From the NCBI RefSeq assembly GCF_017876775.1, contig NZ_JAGIOP010000002.1:1240001-1304000 (forward strand): DNA of 64,000 nucleotides. The letters run 5' to 3'. A program made the translations under genes and the position numbers. Positions 26,839 through 36,792 of the stretch are shown piece after piece. The number at the start of each line of letters is the position of its first letter. Position 1 is the stretch's first letter. Under the pieces are notes generated by a model. The model saw only the letters and a program-made list of their open reading frames with translations. It was not told the origin of the DNA and searched no databases. The DNA is from Mycolicibacterium lutetiense. GTDB lineage: Bacteria; Actinomycetota; Actinomycetes; Mycobacteriales; Mycobacteriaceae.

Positions 26839-27639
26839 GTGACCTATCCGCCGAGCAATCAGCCCACCCCGCCTTCGGGGGCGCCCGGCCCGTGGCAGCC
26901 GTACCAGCAGCAGGGCGGACCTGAGGGATATCCGAACACTGCCGGAAACCCTGAGCAGCCGTACGGCTCCCCCTACGGTGCACCTCAGCAGCCGCAACAG
27001 CCGTACGGCGCACCGTATGGAGCCCCCCAGCAGCCCCAGTCTCCGTACGGTGCTCCCTACGGAGCACCCCAGCCCTACGGTGCGCCCCAGCAGTACGGCG
27101 CGCCCTACGGAGGCCAGCCGCCCTACGGTGCGCCGCAGCAGCCGTACGGATACCCCACCCCCCAGCCGCCCGGTGGCGGCAACCGCAAGTGGTGGGCGAT
27201 CGGCGGCGCTGTGCTGGCCGCGCTGGTCCTGGTCGGCGGCGTCGCGATCTTCGCGTTGAAGGGCGATTCAGGTTCGAACGGGGACCGTAACACCGCGGGC
27301 TCGTCGCAGTCCTCCGGCTCCAGCGACGCCGAGCAAGAGGTGCGGGATTTCCTCGATGAGGTGATGGCGAGTTCCAGCGACCTCAGCGAAGCCCTGCCCT
27401 ACTTCTGCCAGGCCGACCAGGACCTGTTCGAAAAGATCGGCGGTCTGGATGCGATCGATATTCCGAAGACCACCGATTCCAGCGGATCGGCGGAGATCTC
27501 CAAGATCACCGTGACCGGCAACAAGGCCGTCGTCGACATCTCGAGCAGCGCGGGTCCCGGCAAGTTGTACCTGCGTAAGGAAAGCGGATCGTGGAAGATC
27601 TGCATGTCCGACACTCCGGGCATGCCCAGCATTCCTTGA
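26839..27639 (+). CDS. Membrane-anchored protein with PYGAPQQ repeats
   Basis: The 266-residue protein has a proline/glutamine/tyrosine-rich cytoplasmic head of about 115 residues built from PYGAPYGAPQQPQ-like repeats, one membrane segment (WWAIGGAVLAALVLVGGVAIFAL), a Ser/Gly-rich linker, and an exported C-terminal domain of about 100 residues with a Cys pair (YFCQADQDL, WKICMSDTP) that resembles the DUF4878/lumazine-like NTF2 folds common on mycobacterial surface proteins. Function unknown. GTG 26839 is preceded by GAGGAG. Such heads are often targets of kinases in mycobacteria, but nothing here proves that. Confidence 0.8.
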   Translation: MTYPPSNQPTPPSGAPGPWQPYQQQGGPEGYPNTAGNPEQPYGSPYGAPQQPQQPYGAPYGAPQQPQSPYGAPYGAPQPYGAPQQYGAPYGGQPPYGAPQQPYGYPTPQPPGGGNRKWWAIGGAVLAALVLVGGVAIFALKGDSGSNGDRNTAGSSQSSGSSDAEQEVRDFLDEVMASSSDLSEALPYFCQADQDLFEKIGGLDAIDIPKTTDSSGSAEISKITVTGNKAVVDISSSAGPGKLYLRKESGSWKICMSDTPGMPSIP

Positions 27640-27660
27640 TCGGCCTCGGGTACGGCTCGT

Positions 27661-27684
27661 GTCAGCCCCGGGGACGGGGCTGAC
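27661..27684. terminator. Hairpin overlapping the mutM 3' end
   Basis: GTCAGCCCCG and CGGGGCTGAC form a perfect ten-pair stem with a GGGA loop. It begins one base before the mutM stop codon and lies inside the last codons of that gene, 21 bases after the convergent membrane-protein gene ends. No T run follows. Confidence 0.5.
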
Positions 27685-28528
27685 ATCTCGGGCAGTAGAA
27701 CGATGACCGATTCATGAACTTGTCGCGGCGCATCACCGCGCCGCACCGCCGGCACGGCTCCCCTTCGCGGCCGTAGGCATCCAAAGACCGTTCGAAGTAA
27801 CCGGATTCGCCGTTGACGTTCACATACAGCGAGTCGAACGATGTGCCGCCCTGGCTCAGCGCATCGGTCATCACCGTGGCGGCGGCGTCGAGCACCTCGC
27901 CCAATCGGCGGCGCGGCAGCAGCGCGGCGGTCCTGGCACCGTTGATCTTGGTCCGCCACAGCGCCTCATCGGCGTAGATGTTGCCGATACCGGACACCAC
28001 GGTCTGGTCGAGCAGCTGGCGTTTGATCTCGGAGTGTTTGCGCCGCAGCACCTCAACCACACGGTCGCGATCGAAGCGGGGGTCGAGCGGATCACGTGCC
28101 ACATGCGCGACCGGTTGGGGCACGGCGGTACCGTCCACCGTCACCAATTCGGCCAGCTGCCAGCCGCCGAACGTACGTTGGTCGACGAAACTCAGGGCCG
28201 TGCCGTCATCGAGCACGGCGGCGATCCGCAGATGCCGGTCGTCACGGATCGGCCCCAGCAGCATCTGGCCGCTCATACCCAGATGCACCACCAACGCTTC
28301 GGTCTCGTCCTGGCCGCCATCGTCGGCCAGCGTCAACCAGAGGTACTTGCCGCGACGTCCGGTTCCGGTGATCCGGGCCCCCAACAGGCGGGCACTCAGG
28401 TCAGCGGGACCGGCCTCGTGACGGCGCACGGCACGCAGATGATGCACACGTACCGCCGAAATCGATTTGCCCGCAATATGTTCCTGCAAACCGCGACGGA
28501 CTACCTCTACCTCGGGTAATTCGGGCAT
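27662..28528 (-). CDS. mutM: Formamidopyrimidine-DNA glycosylase
   Basis: MutM (Fpg) removes 8-oxoguanine and formamidopyrimidines from DNA. The 288-residue product starts [14 protein letters not shown] with the catalytic Pro2 and Glu3, contains [14 protein letters not shown] and the conserved [15 protein letters not shown] helix-two-turn-helix region, and ends with the zinc finger [24 protein letters not shown]. All active-site elements are visible. Start ATG 28528 begins 6 bases after the rnc stop, the usual mycobacterial arrangement. Confidence 0.97.
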   Translation of the reverse strand: MPELPEVEVVRRGLQEHIAGKSISAVRVHHLRAVRRHEAGPADLSARLLGARITGTGRRGKYLWLTLADDGGQDETEALVVHLGMSGQMLLGPIRDDRHLRIAAVLDDGTALSFVDQRTFGGWQLAELVTVDGTAVPQPVAHVARDPLDPRFDRDRVVEVLRRKHSEIKRQLLDQTVVSGIGNIYADEALWRTKINGARTAALLPRRRLGEVLDAAATVMTDALSQGGTSFDSLYVNVNGESGYFERSLDAYGREGEPCRRCGAVMRRDKFMNRSSFYCPRCQPRPRG

Positions 28529-28534
28529 CGGGGC

Positions 28535-29227
28535 TCACGCATCGTCGAGTGCGGTCCAGGCCGCGGCCGCAGCCTTGAGCTCGGCCTCTTTCTTGTTGCG
28601 CCCCACGCCGCTGCCGTACTCGACATCGGCTACCACCACGGTCGCGGAGAATTCCTTGTCGTGATCAGGGCCGGTGGAGGTCACCACATAGCTGGGTGCA
28701 CCGAGCCCGCGTGAGGCGGTCAGCTCCTGCAGGCTGCTCTTCCAGTCCAGCCCGGCGCCGAGCGTCGGCGCGGTGTCCAGCAGCTCACCGAACAACCGCA
28801 GGATGACCTCACGCGAGGTGGTCAGGCCGTGCTCCAGATAGATTGCGCCGAGCAGGGATTCGACACCGTCGGCGAGAATGCTGGACTTGTCGGCGCCACC
28901 GGAATTCTCTTCGCCCTTACCGAGAAACAGATGGCTGCCGAGACCGCCCTCGGTGAGCCCACGGCCGACATCGGCCAGCGCCTGGGTGTTGACGATGCTG
29001 GCGCGTAGCTTCGCCAGATCGCCCTCGGAGCGTTCGGGGTGGCGGTGGTAGAGCTCCTCGGTGATCGTCAACCCCAGCACGGCGTCGCCGAGGAACTCCA
29101 AGCGCTCGTTGGTGGGCAGGCCACCGTTTTCGTAGGAGTAGCTGCGATGCGTCAACGCGATGGTGAGCAGACCGGCCGGAAGGTCGATGCCGAGCGCCTC
29201 CAGGAGCGCCGCGTGCGAATCGGTCAC
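28535..29227 (-). CDS. rnc: Ribonuclease III
   Basis: RNase III cuts double-stranded RNA, including rRNA precursors. The 230-residue product from GTG 29227 has the signature [13 protein letters not shown] with the catalytic Glu and Asp, a second acidic set in [16 protein letters not shown], and the C-terminal double-strand RNA-binding domain ([20 protein letters not shown] ... [16 protein letters not shown]). The start GTGA overlaps the stop of the upstream DUF177 gene by three bases. A longer frame upstream has no similarity. Confidence 0.96.
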   Translation of the reverse strand: MTDSHAALLEALGIDLPAGLLTIALTHRSYSYENGGLPTNERLEFLGDAVLGLTITEELYHRHPERSEGDLAKLRASIVNTQALADVGRGLTEGGLGSHLFLGKGEENSGGADKSSILADGVESLLGAIYLEHGLTTSREVILRLFGELLDTAPTLGAGLDWKSSLQELTASRGLGAPSYVVTSTGPDHDKEFSATVVVADVEYGSGVGRNKKEAELKAAAAAWTALDDA

Positions 29228-29841
29228 TCGGCGCCCCCGGGCTGTTCGTCCTCGGGCAGCAGCGCAGCCAGCTTGGCCCAGCGGGGATCGATCTTGTCGT
29301 GGTGATGCCCCGGCTCTGCGGTGGCCAGCGCGACCCCGCAGTCGGGGCACAAGCCCGGGCAGTCCGGACGGCACAACGGGGAGAACGGCAACGCCAACCC
29401 GACGGCGTCGATGACCGGCTGTTCCAGGTCGACGGTGTCGGCGTGGCCACAGGCACCTACCCGGCCCATCTCGTCGGCCTCGGTGGTCTCGTCGGTGGTG
29501 CTGTCCGGGTACGCGTACAGCTCGGTGAGGTCGATCTCGACGTCGCCGGCGAGCGCGGTCAGGCAGCGCGAGCATTCACCGACAGTGGGAGCCGAAACGG
29601 TCCCGCTGACCAGCACGCCCTCCGACACCGCCTGCAGCTGCAGATCGAGCTCGAGTGGCGCACCTTTCTCGATGGCGACCAGCTCGGCCCCGATCCGCAC
29701 CGGACTGGGCACCGTCTCCTGGTGGGCCAGGAACGAACCCGGCCGTCGGCCCAGCCGAGAGACGTCAATCACCAGCGGCGATCGGGAATCACTGCGCCTT
29801 TCAGACCCTCTCCGCCCAGCTGATCTCGCATGCGTTGACAT
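29224..29841 (-). CDS. YceD/DUF177 family protein
   Basis: This 205-residue protein matches the DUF177 (YceD) family: core [31 protein letters not shown] with its CxxC pair, and a C-terminal Cys cluster [13 protein letters not shown]. YceD proteins are linked with 23S rRNA processing and usually precede rpmF; here no rpmF gene follows, and the next gene is rnc. It is a cytosolic protein whose role in mycobacteria is not established. The gene overlaps rnc by a few bases, suggesting a common RNA-processing unit. Confidence 0.88.
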   Translation of the reverse strand: MSTHARSAGRRGSERRSDSRSPLVIDVSRLGRRPGSFLAHQETVPSPVRIGAELVAIEKGAPLELDLQLQAVSEGVLVSGTVSAPTVGECSRCLTALAGDVEIDLTELYAYPDSTTDETTEADEMGRVGACGHADTVDLEQPVIDAVGLALPFSPLCRPDCPGLCPDCGVALATAEPGHHHDKIDPRWAKLAALLPEDEQPGGAE

Positions 29842-29905
29842 GCATCGATCCTACGGCGACGTCCGAACTCACCACGACGCAGTGCACCGACCGTCACCCA
29901 TGTCG

Positions 29906-30643
29906 TCAGCGGGTCGCGTAGTCGTGCGTCCCCGCGGTCGTGCGCAACTGGTGACGTCCACGGCCGACAGAGCGCAGCGTGCCGTTGAGGAAGTCCTCGA
30001 ACTCGGCCAGCTTGCTGTCGACATAGATGTCGCACTCGCCGCGCAACCGGTCGGCTTCGGCGTGCGCCGCGTCGATGAGGCGGGTGGCCTCGGCGGTCGC
30101 CGTCGAGACGATCTCGGTCTGCGACACCAGACGCTGCTGCTCCTTGATGCCCTCCTGCACGGCCTTCTCGTAGGTGAGGTTGCCGTTCTCGGTCAGGCGA
30201 TCGGCCTCGGCCTTGGCCCGGCCCGTGCTCGCGTCGTATTCCCGCTTGGCCGCGGCCGCTAGGCGCGCCGCCTCTTCGCGCGACTCCCCGACCATGCGTT
30301 CGCTGTGTTGACGGGCCTCGGCAACCATCCGGTCTGCCTGCGCCTTCGCGTCGGCCAGCAGTCGGTCGGCCTCGCTCCTGGCGTGATTGAGCATGCCGTC
30401 GGCATCGGCGTTCGACTTGCCCATCACCGACTCGCAGTGTTCCTTGGCTTCGCGCAACAGCGAATCACGCGCATCCAGCACGTCCTGCGCGTCGTCGAGC
30501 TCACCGGGGATCGCGTCCTTGATGTCGTCGATCAACTCGAGCACATCACCGCGGGGCACCACGCAGCCGGCGGTCATCGGCACACCACGCGCTTCTTCAA
30601 CGATCGCGCCGAGCTCGTCGAGCGCTTCAAAAACTCGGTACAC
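29906..30643 (-). CDS. sepIVA: Septation and cell-wall regulator SepIVA
   Basis: This DivIVA-like coiled-coil protein corresponds to Rv2927c / MSMEG_2416, named SepIVA, needed for septation and for polar cell-wall growth. The 245-residue sequence starts VYRVFEALDELGAIVEEARGVPM and continues as a long Ala/Glu/Arg-rich coiled coil to the conserved end NGTLRSVGRGRHQLRT. GTG 30643 with GGAGGG upstream gives the same length as the M. tuberculosis protein; earlier starts in the open frame are rejected. It is followed by coaD, without the PDIM genes that separate these two in M. tuberculosis. Confidence 0.93.
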   Translation of the reverse strand: MYRVFEALDELGAIVEEARGVPMTAGCVVPRGDVLELIDDIKDAIPGELDDAQDVLDARDSLLREAKEHCESVMGKSNADADGMLNHARSEADRLLADAKAQADRMVAEARQHSERMVGESREEAARLAAAAKREYDASTGRAKAEADRLTENGNLTYEKAVQEGIKEQQRLVSQTEIVSTATAEATRLIDAAHAEADRLRGECDIYVDSKLAEFEDFLNGTLRSVGRGRHQLRTTAGTHDYATR

Positions 30644-30804
30644 GGCAAAACCCTCCAGGTCGTCGTTGTCAGTGACCAGTGTGCCTGGTGTTACGCCTGT
30701 GACTTGGGAGCGCAATCGGTGTGTCGCTCGTGTTTGCCGCCCGACCTGAGCTTATGTCCGAGATTTCGACAAAAACTCGTACCCAAGCTCAGTTTCGGCG
30801 CGGA

Positions 30805-31281
30805 TCAGCGGTTCAGCTTCTCCCTTAGCCTGCGATTGACCGGCGCGGGAAGTAGCGCCGAGACGTCACCGCCCAGGGAGGCAACCTCCTTGGCCAACGA
30901 CGAGGACACGAACGAGTACTGCGGTGTGGTGGCGACGAAGAACGTGTCGACACCGGCCACATGCTTGTTCATCTGCGCCATCTGCAGCTCGTACTCGAAG
31001 TCGGTGCCGGTGCGCAGGCCCTTGACGATCGCGGTCAGGCCGCGCGTCTGGACGAAATCGACGACCAGGCCCTGCCCGGCCTCGACCCGCAGATTCGGTA
31101 GGTGTGTGGTCGACTCGACGATCATCGCTATGCGCTCGTCGAGGTCGAACATCCCCTTCTTGTTGGGATTCACCAGAATCGCCACCACGACCTCATCGAA
31201 CTGCGCCGCCGCACGCTCGAAGATGTCGATATGACCAAGGGTGACCGGGTCGAAGGAGCCGGGACATACCGCGCCACTCAT
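30805..31281 (-). CDS. coaD: Phosphopantetheine adenylyltransferase
   Basis: CoaD joins ATP and 4'-phosphopantetheine to dephospho-CoA. The 158-residue product starts [20 protein letters not shown] with the nucleotide-binding T-x-GH motif, and has [18 protein letters not shown] and [15 protein letters not shown]. It is the last gene after pyc-rsmD, 40 bases past the rsmD stop. The ATG at 31281 is chosen because the family begins there. Confidence 0.97.
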   Translation of the reverse strand: MSGAVCPGSFDPVTLGHIDIFERAAAQFDEVVVAILVNPNKKGMFDLDERIAMIVESTTHLPNLRVEAGQGLVVDFVQTRGLTAIVKGLRTGTDFEYELQMAQMNKHVAGVDTFFVATTPQYSFVSSSLAKEVASLGGDVSALLPAPVNRRLREKLNR

Positions 31282-31321
31282 GGGTGACGACGGTACAGGC
31301 CCGGCCGACCCATCCGACCCG

Positions 31322-31876
31322 CTAGCCCACTTCGGCGAGTTCGACGCGGGTGTCACCGTAGCGCCGGGCGCTCAACACATCCCAACCGTCCGGCCAGCTC
31401 ACCGGTTGACTCGACGACCGCCGCTCCACCAGAACGAGAGTGCCCGCGGACACCCAGCCGGCAGCCGCCAACACCGTCAACATCGCATCGACCTCGGCGT
31501 CACCGAGGTCGTACGGCGGGTCGGCGAACACCAGATCGACCGGACGCGTCGCACCCCCGGCCAACACCGAGTCCACATTGCCCCGGCGTACCGCGGCGTT
31601 GCGGACGCCCAGCGCGGTGATGTTCTCGGCGATGACGGCGGCGGCCCGCGCATCCGACTCGACGAAAGTGGCCGAGGTGGCACCTCGCGAAAGTGCCTCC
31701 AGGCCAAGCGCTCCCGAACCGGCGTACAGATCGAGCACCGACGACCCGGTGAAATCCAGCCGCGCCGTCAAGGCGTTGAACACCGCCTCCCTGACCCGGT
31801 CGGAGGTGGGGCGGGTACCGCTGCGGGGGACCGCGATCCGGCGGCCACCGAGTGCCCCTGCGACGATGCGGGTCAG
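31322..31876 (-). CDS. rsmD: 16S rRNA (guanine966-N2)-methyltransferase RsmD, CTG start
   Basis: RsmD methylates G966 of 16S rRNA. Residues [20 protein letters not shown] and [19 protein letters not shown] are the conserved N-terminus, followed by the SAM motif [20 protein letters not shown] and the catalytic DPPYDLG. No ATG, GTG or TTG lies in frame before this conserved N-terminus; the codon in the right place is CTG at 31876, which overlaps the pyc stop (C-TGA), with GGGGGA about six bases upstream. Starting at 31876 gives 184 residues, against 188 in M. tuberculosis. The next GTG (31783) would remove 31 conserved residues. It is translationally coupled to pyc. Confidence 0.85.
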   Translation of the reverse strand: MTRIVAGALGGRRIAVPRSGTRPTSDRVREAVFNALTARLDFTGSSVLDLYAGSGALGLEALSRGATSATFVESDARAAAVIAENITALGVRNAAVRRGNVDSVLAGGATRPVDLVFADPPYDLGDAEVDAMLTVLAAAGWVSAGTLVLVERRSSSQPVSWPDGWDVLSARRYGDTRVELAEVG

Positions 31877-34800
31877 CTCGATCCCCCGGTCGCTTCGCTC
31901 TTGCCCGCCGAACCGGTCACCACCACCAGCAGGTCACCACCCTCGACCTGCGCCGTGGCTGCCACGGCTACACGTTCGACGGTGCCTGCCCTGGGGGCCG
32001 TGATGGCTGCTTCCATCTTCATCGCCTCGATGGTGGCGATCGTCGCGCCGGCTGCCACGGTGTCGCCGGCCGCCACGCCGACGGTGACCACACCGGCGAA
32101 CGGTGCCGCGACATGATCCGGGTTGTTGCGGTCGGCCTTCTCTGCGGCCGGGACCTCACTGGCGATACTGCGGTCGCGCACGGTGATCGGACGCAGCTGA
32201 CCGTTGAGGATGCACATCACCGTGCGCATCCCACGCTCATCGGCGTCGGAGATCGCCTCCAAACCGATCAACAACTGCACGCCACGCTCGAGCTCGACAC
32301 GATGCTCCTCGCCGTAGCGCAGCCCGTAGAAGAACTGATTGGCACTCAGGCCGGAGGTATCGCCGTAGATCTCGCGGTGCGCCTCGAACTCCTTGGTCGG
32401 CGCGGGGAACAGCAACCGGTTCAACGCCGCCTGACGCTTGGGGCCGGGAGCAGACAACAGCGCCTCATCCTCGACGGAAAGCTCCTGCATCGGCTTGGCC
32501 GGACCACGACCCTCAAGAGCCTTGGTGCGCAACGGCTCCGGCCATCCGCCCGGCGGGTCACCGAGTTCGCCCCGCAGGAACCCGATCACGCTGTCCGGAA
32601 TGTCATAGCGCGCCGGATCTGCGGCGAACTCCTGTGCGCTGGCCCCGGTACCCACCAGAGACAACGCCAGGTCCCCGACCACCTTGCTCGACGGGGTCAC
32701 CTTCACCAACCGGCCCAGCACCCGGTCGGACGCGGCGTACGCCGTTTCGATCTCCTCGAACCGATCCCCCAGCCCCAGCGCGATGGCCTGCTGCCGCAGG
32801 TTGCTCAGCTGCCCACCGGGAATCTCGTGCGTGTAGACACGACCCGTGGGTGCCGGCAACCCGGACTCGAACGGCGCGTACACCTTGCGCAGCGCCTCCC
32901 AGTAGGGCTCCAGATCGCAGACCGCACCCAGCGACAACCCGGTGTCGAACGACGTGTGCGCGGCCGCGGCCACGATCGAGGACAACGCCGGCTGACTCGT
33001 CGTGCCCGCCAACGGCGCGGCCGCGCCGTCCACCGCACTGGCTCCGGCCTGCCAGGCCGCCAGATACGTCGCCAACTGCCCACCCGGAGTGTCATGGGTG
33101 TGCACATGCACCGGCAGATCGAAGCGCGACCGCAGGGCACTCACCAACAGATGCGCAGAATGCGGACGCAACAACCCCGCCATGTCCTTGATCGCCAGCA
33201 CATGCGCACCGGCATCGACGATCTGTTCGGCCAGCTTCAGGTAGTAATCCAGCGTGTACAGGTTCTCGCTGGGGTTACTGAGGTCTCCGGTGTAGGACAT
33301 CGCCACCTCGGCGATCGCCGTACCGGTCTCACGCACCGCATCGATCGCCGGACGCATCGACTCGACATTGTTGAGCGCATCGAAGATCCGGAAGATATCG
33401 ATTCCCGTGCGGGTCGCCTCGTCCACGAAGGCCGACGTCACCAACTCCGGATACGGCGTGTACCCCACCGTGTTCCGGCCCCGCAACAACATCTGCAGAC
33501 AGATATTGGGCACCGCTTCCCGCAGGGCGGCCAGCCGCTCCCACGGATCCTCCTTCAAAAACCGAAGCGCCACATCGTAAGTCGCCCCACCCCAACACTC
33601 GATGGACAACAGCTGCGGCATCGTCCGGGCCACATAGGGCGCCACCTTGAGCAGGCCGGTGGACCGCAACCGGGTGGCCAGCAACGACTGATGCGCATCA
33701 CGGAACGTCGTGTCGGTGACCCCGAGGGCCTTGCTGTCCCGCATCCACCGCGCGAAGCCTTCGGGTCCCAACTCGACCAGGCGTTGCTTGGAGCCCGGCG
33801 CCGGCACCGACGACAGATCCAGCGCAGGCAACTTATCCTGCGGATACACCCCCGTCGGCCGTTCCCCGTTCGGCTTGTTCACGGTGACGTCGGCCAGGTA
33901 ATTCAAGATCTTGGTACCGCGATCGGCAGGCGTATGGGCGGTCAGAAGCTGCGGACGGTCATCGATGAACGAGGTGGTGACCCGTCCGGCACGGAAATCC
34001 GGATCATCGATCACGGCCTGCAGGAACGGGATGTTCGTCGACACCCCGCGGATGCGGAACTCCGCCAGCGCACGCCGGGCGCGCGAGACGGCGGTGGGAA
34101 AATCACGTCCCCGACACGTCAGCTTGACCAGCATCGAGTCGAAATGTGCGGAGATCTCCGCACCCAGGTTGGATCCGCCGTCCAAGCGGATACCCGCACC
34201 TCCGGGCGACCGGTAGGCAGTGATCCGGCCGGTGTCGGGGCGGAAACCGTTGGCCGGATCCTCGGTCGTGATCCGGCACTGCATCGCCGCGCCGCGGATG
34301 ACCAACGACTCCTGACTCAAACCCAGATCGTCCAGGCTCTCCCCGGCGGCGATCCGCAACTGTGAGCCCACCAGGTCCACATCGGTGATCTCCTCGGTCA
34401 CCGTGTGCTCCACCTGGATCCGCGGATTGCACTCGATGAACACGTGATGCCCGCGCTCGTCGAGCAGGAACTCGATGGTGCCCGCACAGCTGTAACCGAT
34501 CTGGCTGGCCAGGGCCACGGCATCCGCGCAAATCTGTTCACGCAGAGCAGGATCCAGGTTCGGCGCCGGCGCGAGCTCGATCACCTTCTGGTGCCGTCGC
34601 TGCACACTGCAATCCCGCTCGAACAGGTGCATCACGTTGCCCTGCGTATCGGCAAGGATCTGCACCTCGATATGGCGCGGGTTGATGACGGCCTGCTCCA
34701 GATACACCTCGGGATCGCCGAATGCCGACTCCGCCTCACGCGAAGCCGCCTCCACCGCCTCGGGTAGCGACTCGGGGTCCGTCACGCGGCGCATTCCGCG

Positions 34801-35295
34801 CCCGCCGCCGCCGGAGACCGCCTTCACGAACAACGGGAACGTCATATCCCTTGCCGCAGCGACCAATTCGTCGACCGACGACGACGGCGCCGAGGAGGCC
34901 AGGACCGGCAGGCCCGCCGCCTTCGCGGCTGCGATCGCCCGCGCCTTGTTGCCGGTCAATTCCAGAACGTGCGCCGAGGGCCCGACGAAAGTGATGCCCG
35001 CCTCCGCGCAGGCGGCCGCCAGTTCCGGATTCTCCGACAAGAACCCGTAGCCGGGATACACCGCGTCCGCGCCGGAATGTTGGGCGACCCTGATGATCTC
35101 GTCCACAGAAAGGTACGCCCGTACCGGATGGCCGATCTCGCCGATCTGATACGACTCATCGGCCTTCAGGCGATGTAGCGAATTGCGATCCTCATACGGG
35201 TACACCGCCACCGTCGCGATGCCCATCTCATAAGCGGCACGGAACGCACGGATAGCGATCTCGCCACGATTGGCGACTAACAGCTTGGAAATCAC
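31873..35295 (-). CDS. pyc: Pyruvate carboxylase
   Basis: This biotin enzyme makes oxaloacetate from pyruvate, ATP and bicarbonate. The 1140-residue chain has the biotin carboxylase domain ([17 protein letters not shown]-grasp loop, [25 protein letters not shown]), the carboxyltransferase barrel ([33 protein letters not shown]) and the biotinyl domain with EAMKME and biotinylated Lys1093. A short Ser/Gly tail (GKSEATGG) extends past the biotinyl domain. Start GTG 35295. Complete and in the conserved order before rsmD and coaD. Confidence 0.97.
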   Translation of the reverse strand: MISKLLVANRGEIAIRAFRAAYEMGIATVAVYPYEDRNSLHRLKADESYQIGEIGHPVRAYLSVDEIIRVAQHSGADAVYPGYGFLSENPELAAACAEAGITFVGPSAHVLELTGNKARAIAAAKAAGLPVLASSAPSSSVDELVAAARDMTFPLFVKAVSGGGGRGMRRVTDPESLPEAVEAASREAESAFGDPEVYLEQAVINPRHIEVQILADTQGNVMHLFERDCSVQRRHQKVIELAPAPNLDPALREQICADAVALASQIGYSCAGTIEFLLDERGHHVFIECNPRIQVEHTVTEEITDVDLVGSQLRIAAGESLDDLGLSQESLVIRGAAMQCRITTEDPANGFRPDTGRITAYRSPGGAGIRLDGGSNLGAEISAHFDSMLVKLTCRGRDFPTAVSRARRALAEFRIRGVSTNIPFLQAVIDDPDFRAGRVTTSFIDDRPQLLTAHTPADRGTKILNYLADVTVNKPNGERPTGVYPQDKLPALDLSSVPAPGSKQRLVELGPEGFARWMRDSKALGVTDTTFRDAHQSLLATRLRSTGLLKVAPYVARTMPQLLSIECWGGATYDVALRFLKEDPWERLAALREAVPNICLQMLLRGRNTVGYTPYPELVTSAFVDEATRTGIDIFRIFDALNNVESMRPAIDAVRETGTAIAEVAMSYTGDLSNPSENLYTLDYYLKLAEQIVDAGAHVLAIKDMAGLLRPHSAHLLVSALRSRFDLPVHVHTHDTPGGQLATYLAAWQAGASAVDGAAAPLAGTTSQPALSSIVAAAAHTSFDTGLSLGAVCDLEPYWEALRKVYAPFESGLPAPTGRVYTHEIPGGQLSNLRQQAIALGLGDRFEEIETAYAASDRVLGRLVKVTPSSKVVGDLALSLVGTGASAQEFAADPARYDIPDSVIGFLRGELGDPPGGWPEPLRTKALEGRGPAKPMQELSVEDEALLSAPGPKRQAALNRLLFPAPTKEFEAHREIYGDTSGLSANQFFYGLRYGEEHRVELERGVQLLIGLEAISDADERGMRTVMCILNGQLRPITVRDRSIASEVPAAEKADRNNPDHVAAPFAGVVTVGVAAGDTVAAGATIATIEAMKMEAAITAPRAGTVERVAVAATAQVEGGDLLVVVTGSAGKSEATGGSS

Positions 35296-35329
35296 GGGTA
35301 GACCTAACCGCCAAGTTATTTCTGAAGTG

Positions 35330-35965
35330 TTACAGCAGCGTTGACCAGTATTCCCAGAAACGCACCAAGATCAACAGCACAAGTGAGGTGAACCAGAGCG
35401 CCACGAGCGACCACCGCCACTGGTGGACGATCCGGGCGACCCCGTTGGTGTGCAGCGGCCGAAGCGCAACCGAGCTCACCACCACGAACAGCGGAATGGT
35501 AACCGCCCACACGACCATGCAGTACGGGCACAGGGCACCGATGCGGTAGAGGCTCTGGAAGATCAGCCAGTGCACCATGACCACACCGAGCAGGCTTCCC
35601 GCCGCCAGCCCGGCCCAGTACCACCGGGGCAACCGAACGCCCGCGATGGCCAGGACACCTGTGACCAGCACGACGGTGAACCCGACCACCCCGATCAGCG
35701 AGTTGGGGAACCCGAAGACCGCGGCCTGCGAGGTGGACATCACCGAGCCACAGGAGAGCACCGGGTTGATGCTGCAGGTCGGGACGTAACTCGGGTCGAT
35801 CAGTAGCTCGATCTTCTCGACCGTCAGCGCCAGAGCCGCCGCCAACCCGAGGACACCGGCGATCAGTATCCAGACCGCACCGGCTTTACCGACGGCTACT
35901 CCCGGGGCCTGCTCGGCCCCGGAATCGCCGAGTTCGTCGACCTCGGAGGCTGCGACGTCACTCAT
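35330..35965 (-). CDS. Vitamin K epoxide reductase (VKOR)-type quinone-linked oxidoreductase
   Basis: This 211-residue membrane protein has four to five hydrophobic helices. The redox Cys are seen as CSINPVLSC near residues 64-72 and CPYC near residue 150. In mycobacteria the VKOR homologue reoxidises a DsbA-like protein by passing electrons to menaquinone, so it supports disulfide bonds in exported proteins. The upstream DsbA-like gene overlaps this gene by four bases, which supports such a pair. No signal other than the first helix is present. It corresponds to Rv2968c. Confidence 0.92.
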   Translation of the reverse strand: MSDVAASEVDELGDSGAEQAPGVAVGKAGAVWILIAGVLGLAAALALTVEKIELLIDPSYVPTCSINPVLSCGSVMSTSQAAVFGFPNSLIGVVGFTVVLVTGVLAIAGVRLPRWYWAGLAAGSLLGVVMVHWLIFQSLYRIGALCPYCMVVWAVTIPLFVVVSSVALRPLHTNGVARIVHQWRWSLVALWFTSLVLLILVRFWEYWSTLL

Positions 35966-36765
35966 GGGTGGGCCGGTGCGGGGGCTGCCGGTGCTCCGGG
36001 CGCCGGGGCGGGCGCGGCCGGGGCGGGCGCGGGGCCGGCCAAGGCCGGCAGGTCGCCGACGACTTCCTTGACCTTCGCGATCAGTGCGTCGGGCGTGGTC
36101 GGGCTGTACTCCTCGCCGTTGAACTGAATGGTCGGTGTCGAGTTGATCCCGGCGGCTGCGGCCATCCCCTGGACCATCTCCACGTAGCGCGCCTTGGTGA
36201 TGCAGTCGGGCACGTCACCGGCGGCACCGGCCTGGCGGGCCAGCTCGATGATCCGGGCGTTGTCCGGGTAGACACCGCCGCCCTCCGCCGGCTGGATGCC
36301 CGGGGTGAACAGCGCGGAGTGGAATCGGCGGAACGAATCGATGGACTGGTCGGCGACACAGTAGGCGGCACCGCCGGCCCGCGACGAGTAGCCGTTGCCC
36401 ATCTTGTCCAGGATCGCCACCATGTGGTAGTCGACTGCCACCGCACCGGTGTCGATGAGCTTGTTGATGGTCGGACCCAACAGCTGTTCCAGATTGCCGC
36501 AGGCGGGGCACAGGAAATCCTCGTAGAGGCTCAGCGTCACCTTGGGCTCAGAAGTGCCCTCTTTGGTGATCACGCTGGGCGCCGCCACGTGCACGGCGCG
36601 GGCCTCCCCCGAGGCCGGGCGCTTGTGGCCGGTCGTCACGATGTAGAACACCAGGCCGACGGCGAACAGCACCACAACGGCTGTCAGCCCGATCTGAACC
36701 CATAGGTTGCGCTTGCGGTCCGCCGCCTTGAGGTCGTACTTCGCGGTCTTCTTCGGTTTGGCCAC
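35962..36765 (-). CDS. Membrane-anchored DsbA-like thiol oxidoreductase
   Basis: The 267-residue product has a basic cytoplasmic start, one membrane segment (VQIGLTAVVVLFAVGLVFYIV), and an extracytoplasmic thioredoxin-fold domain of the DsbA/DsbG type with active site FLCPACG and the cis-Pro loop INSTPTIQFNG. A proline/alanine-rich tail of about 30 residues ends the protein and may lie in the wall. It is expected to form disulfides in exported proteins and be recharged by the adjacent VKOR. Corresponds to Rv2969c. Confidence 0.93.
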   Translation of the reverse strand: MAKPKKTAKYDLKAADRKRNLWVQIGLTAVVVLFAVGLVFYIVTTGHKRPASGEARAVHVAAPSVITKEGTSEPKVTLSLYEDFLCPACGNLEQLLGPTINKLIDTGAVAVDYHMVAILDKMGNGYSSRAGGAAYCVADQSIDSFRRFHSALFTPGIQPAEGGGVYPDNARIIELARQAGAAGDVPDCITKARYVEMVQGMAAAAGINSTPTIQFNGEEYSPTTPDALIAKVKEVVGDLPALAGPAPAPAAPAPAPGAPAAPAPAHP

Positions 36766-36792
36766 GTCGACAAGCGTACCGGCGCCTCCAGG

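Noticed and set aside
31852..34365. Very long open frame on the plus strand opposite pyc
   Set aside because: It is antisense to a perfectly conserved biotin enzyme, has no ribosome site or family motif and is a high-GC codon-bias artefact. Similar shadows oppose smc, ffh, ppk, gltX and glnD.
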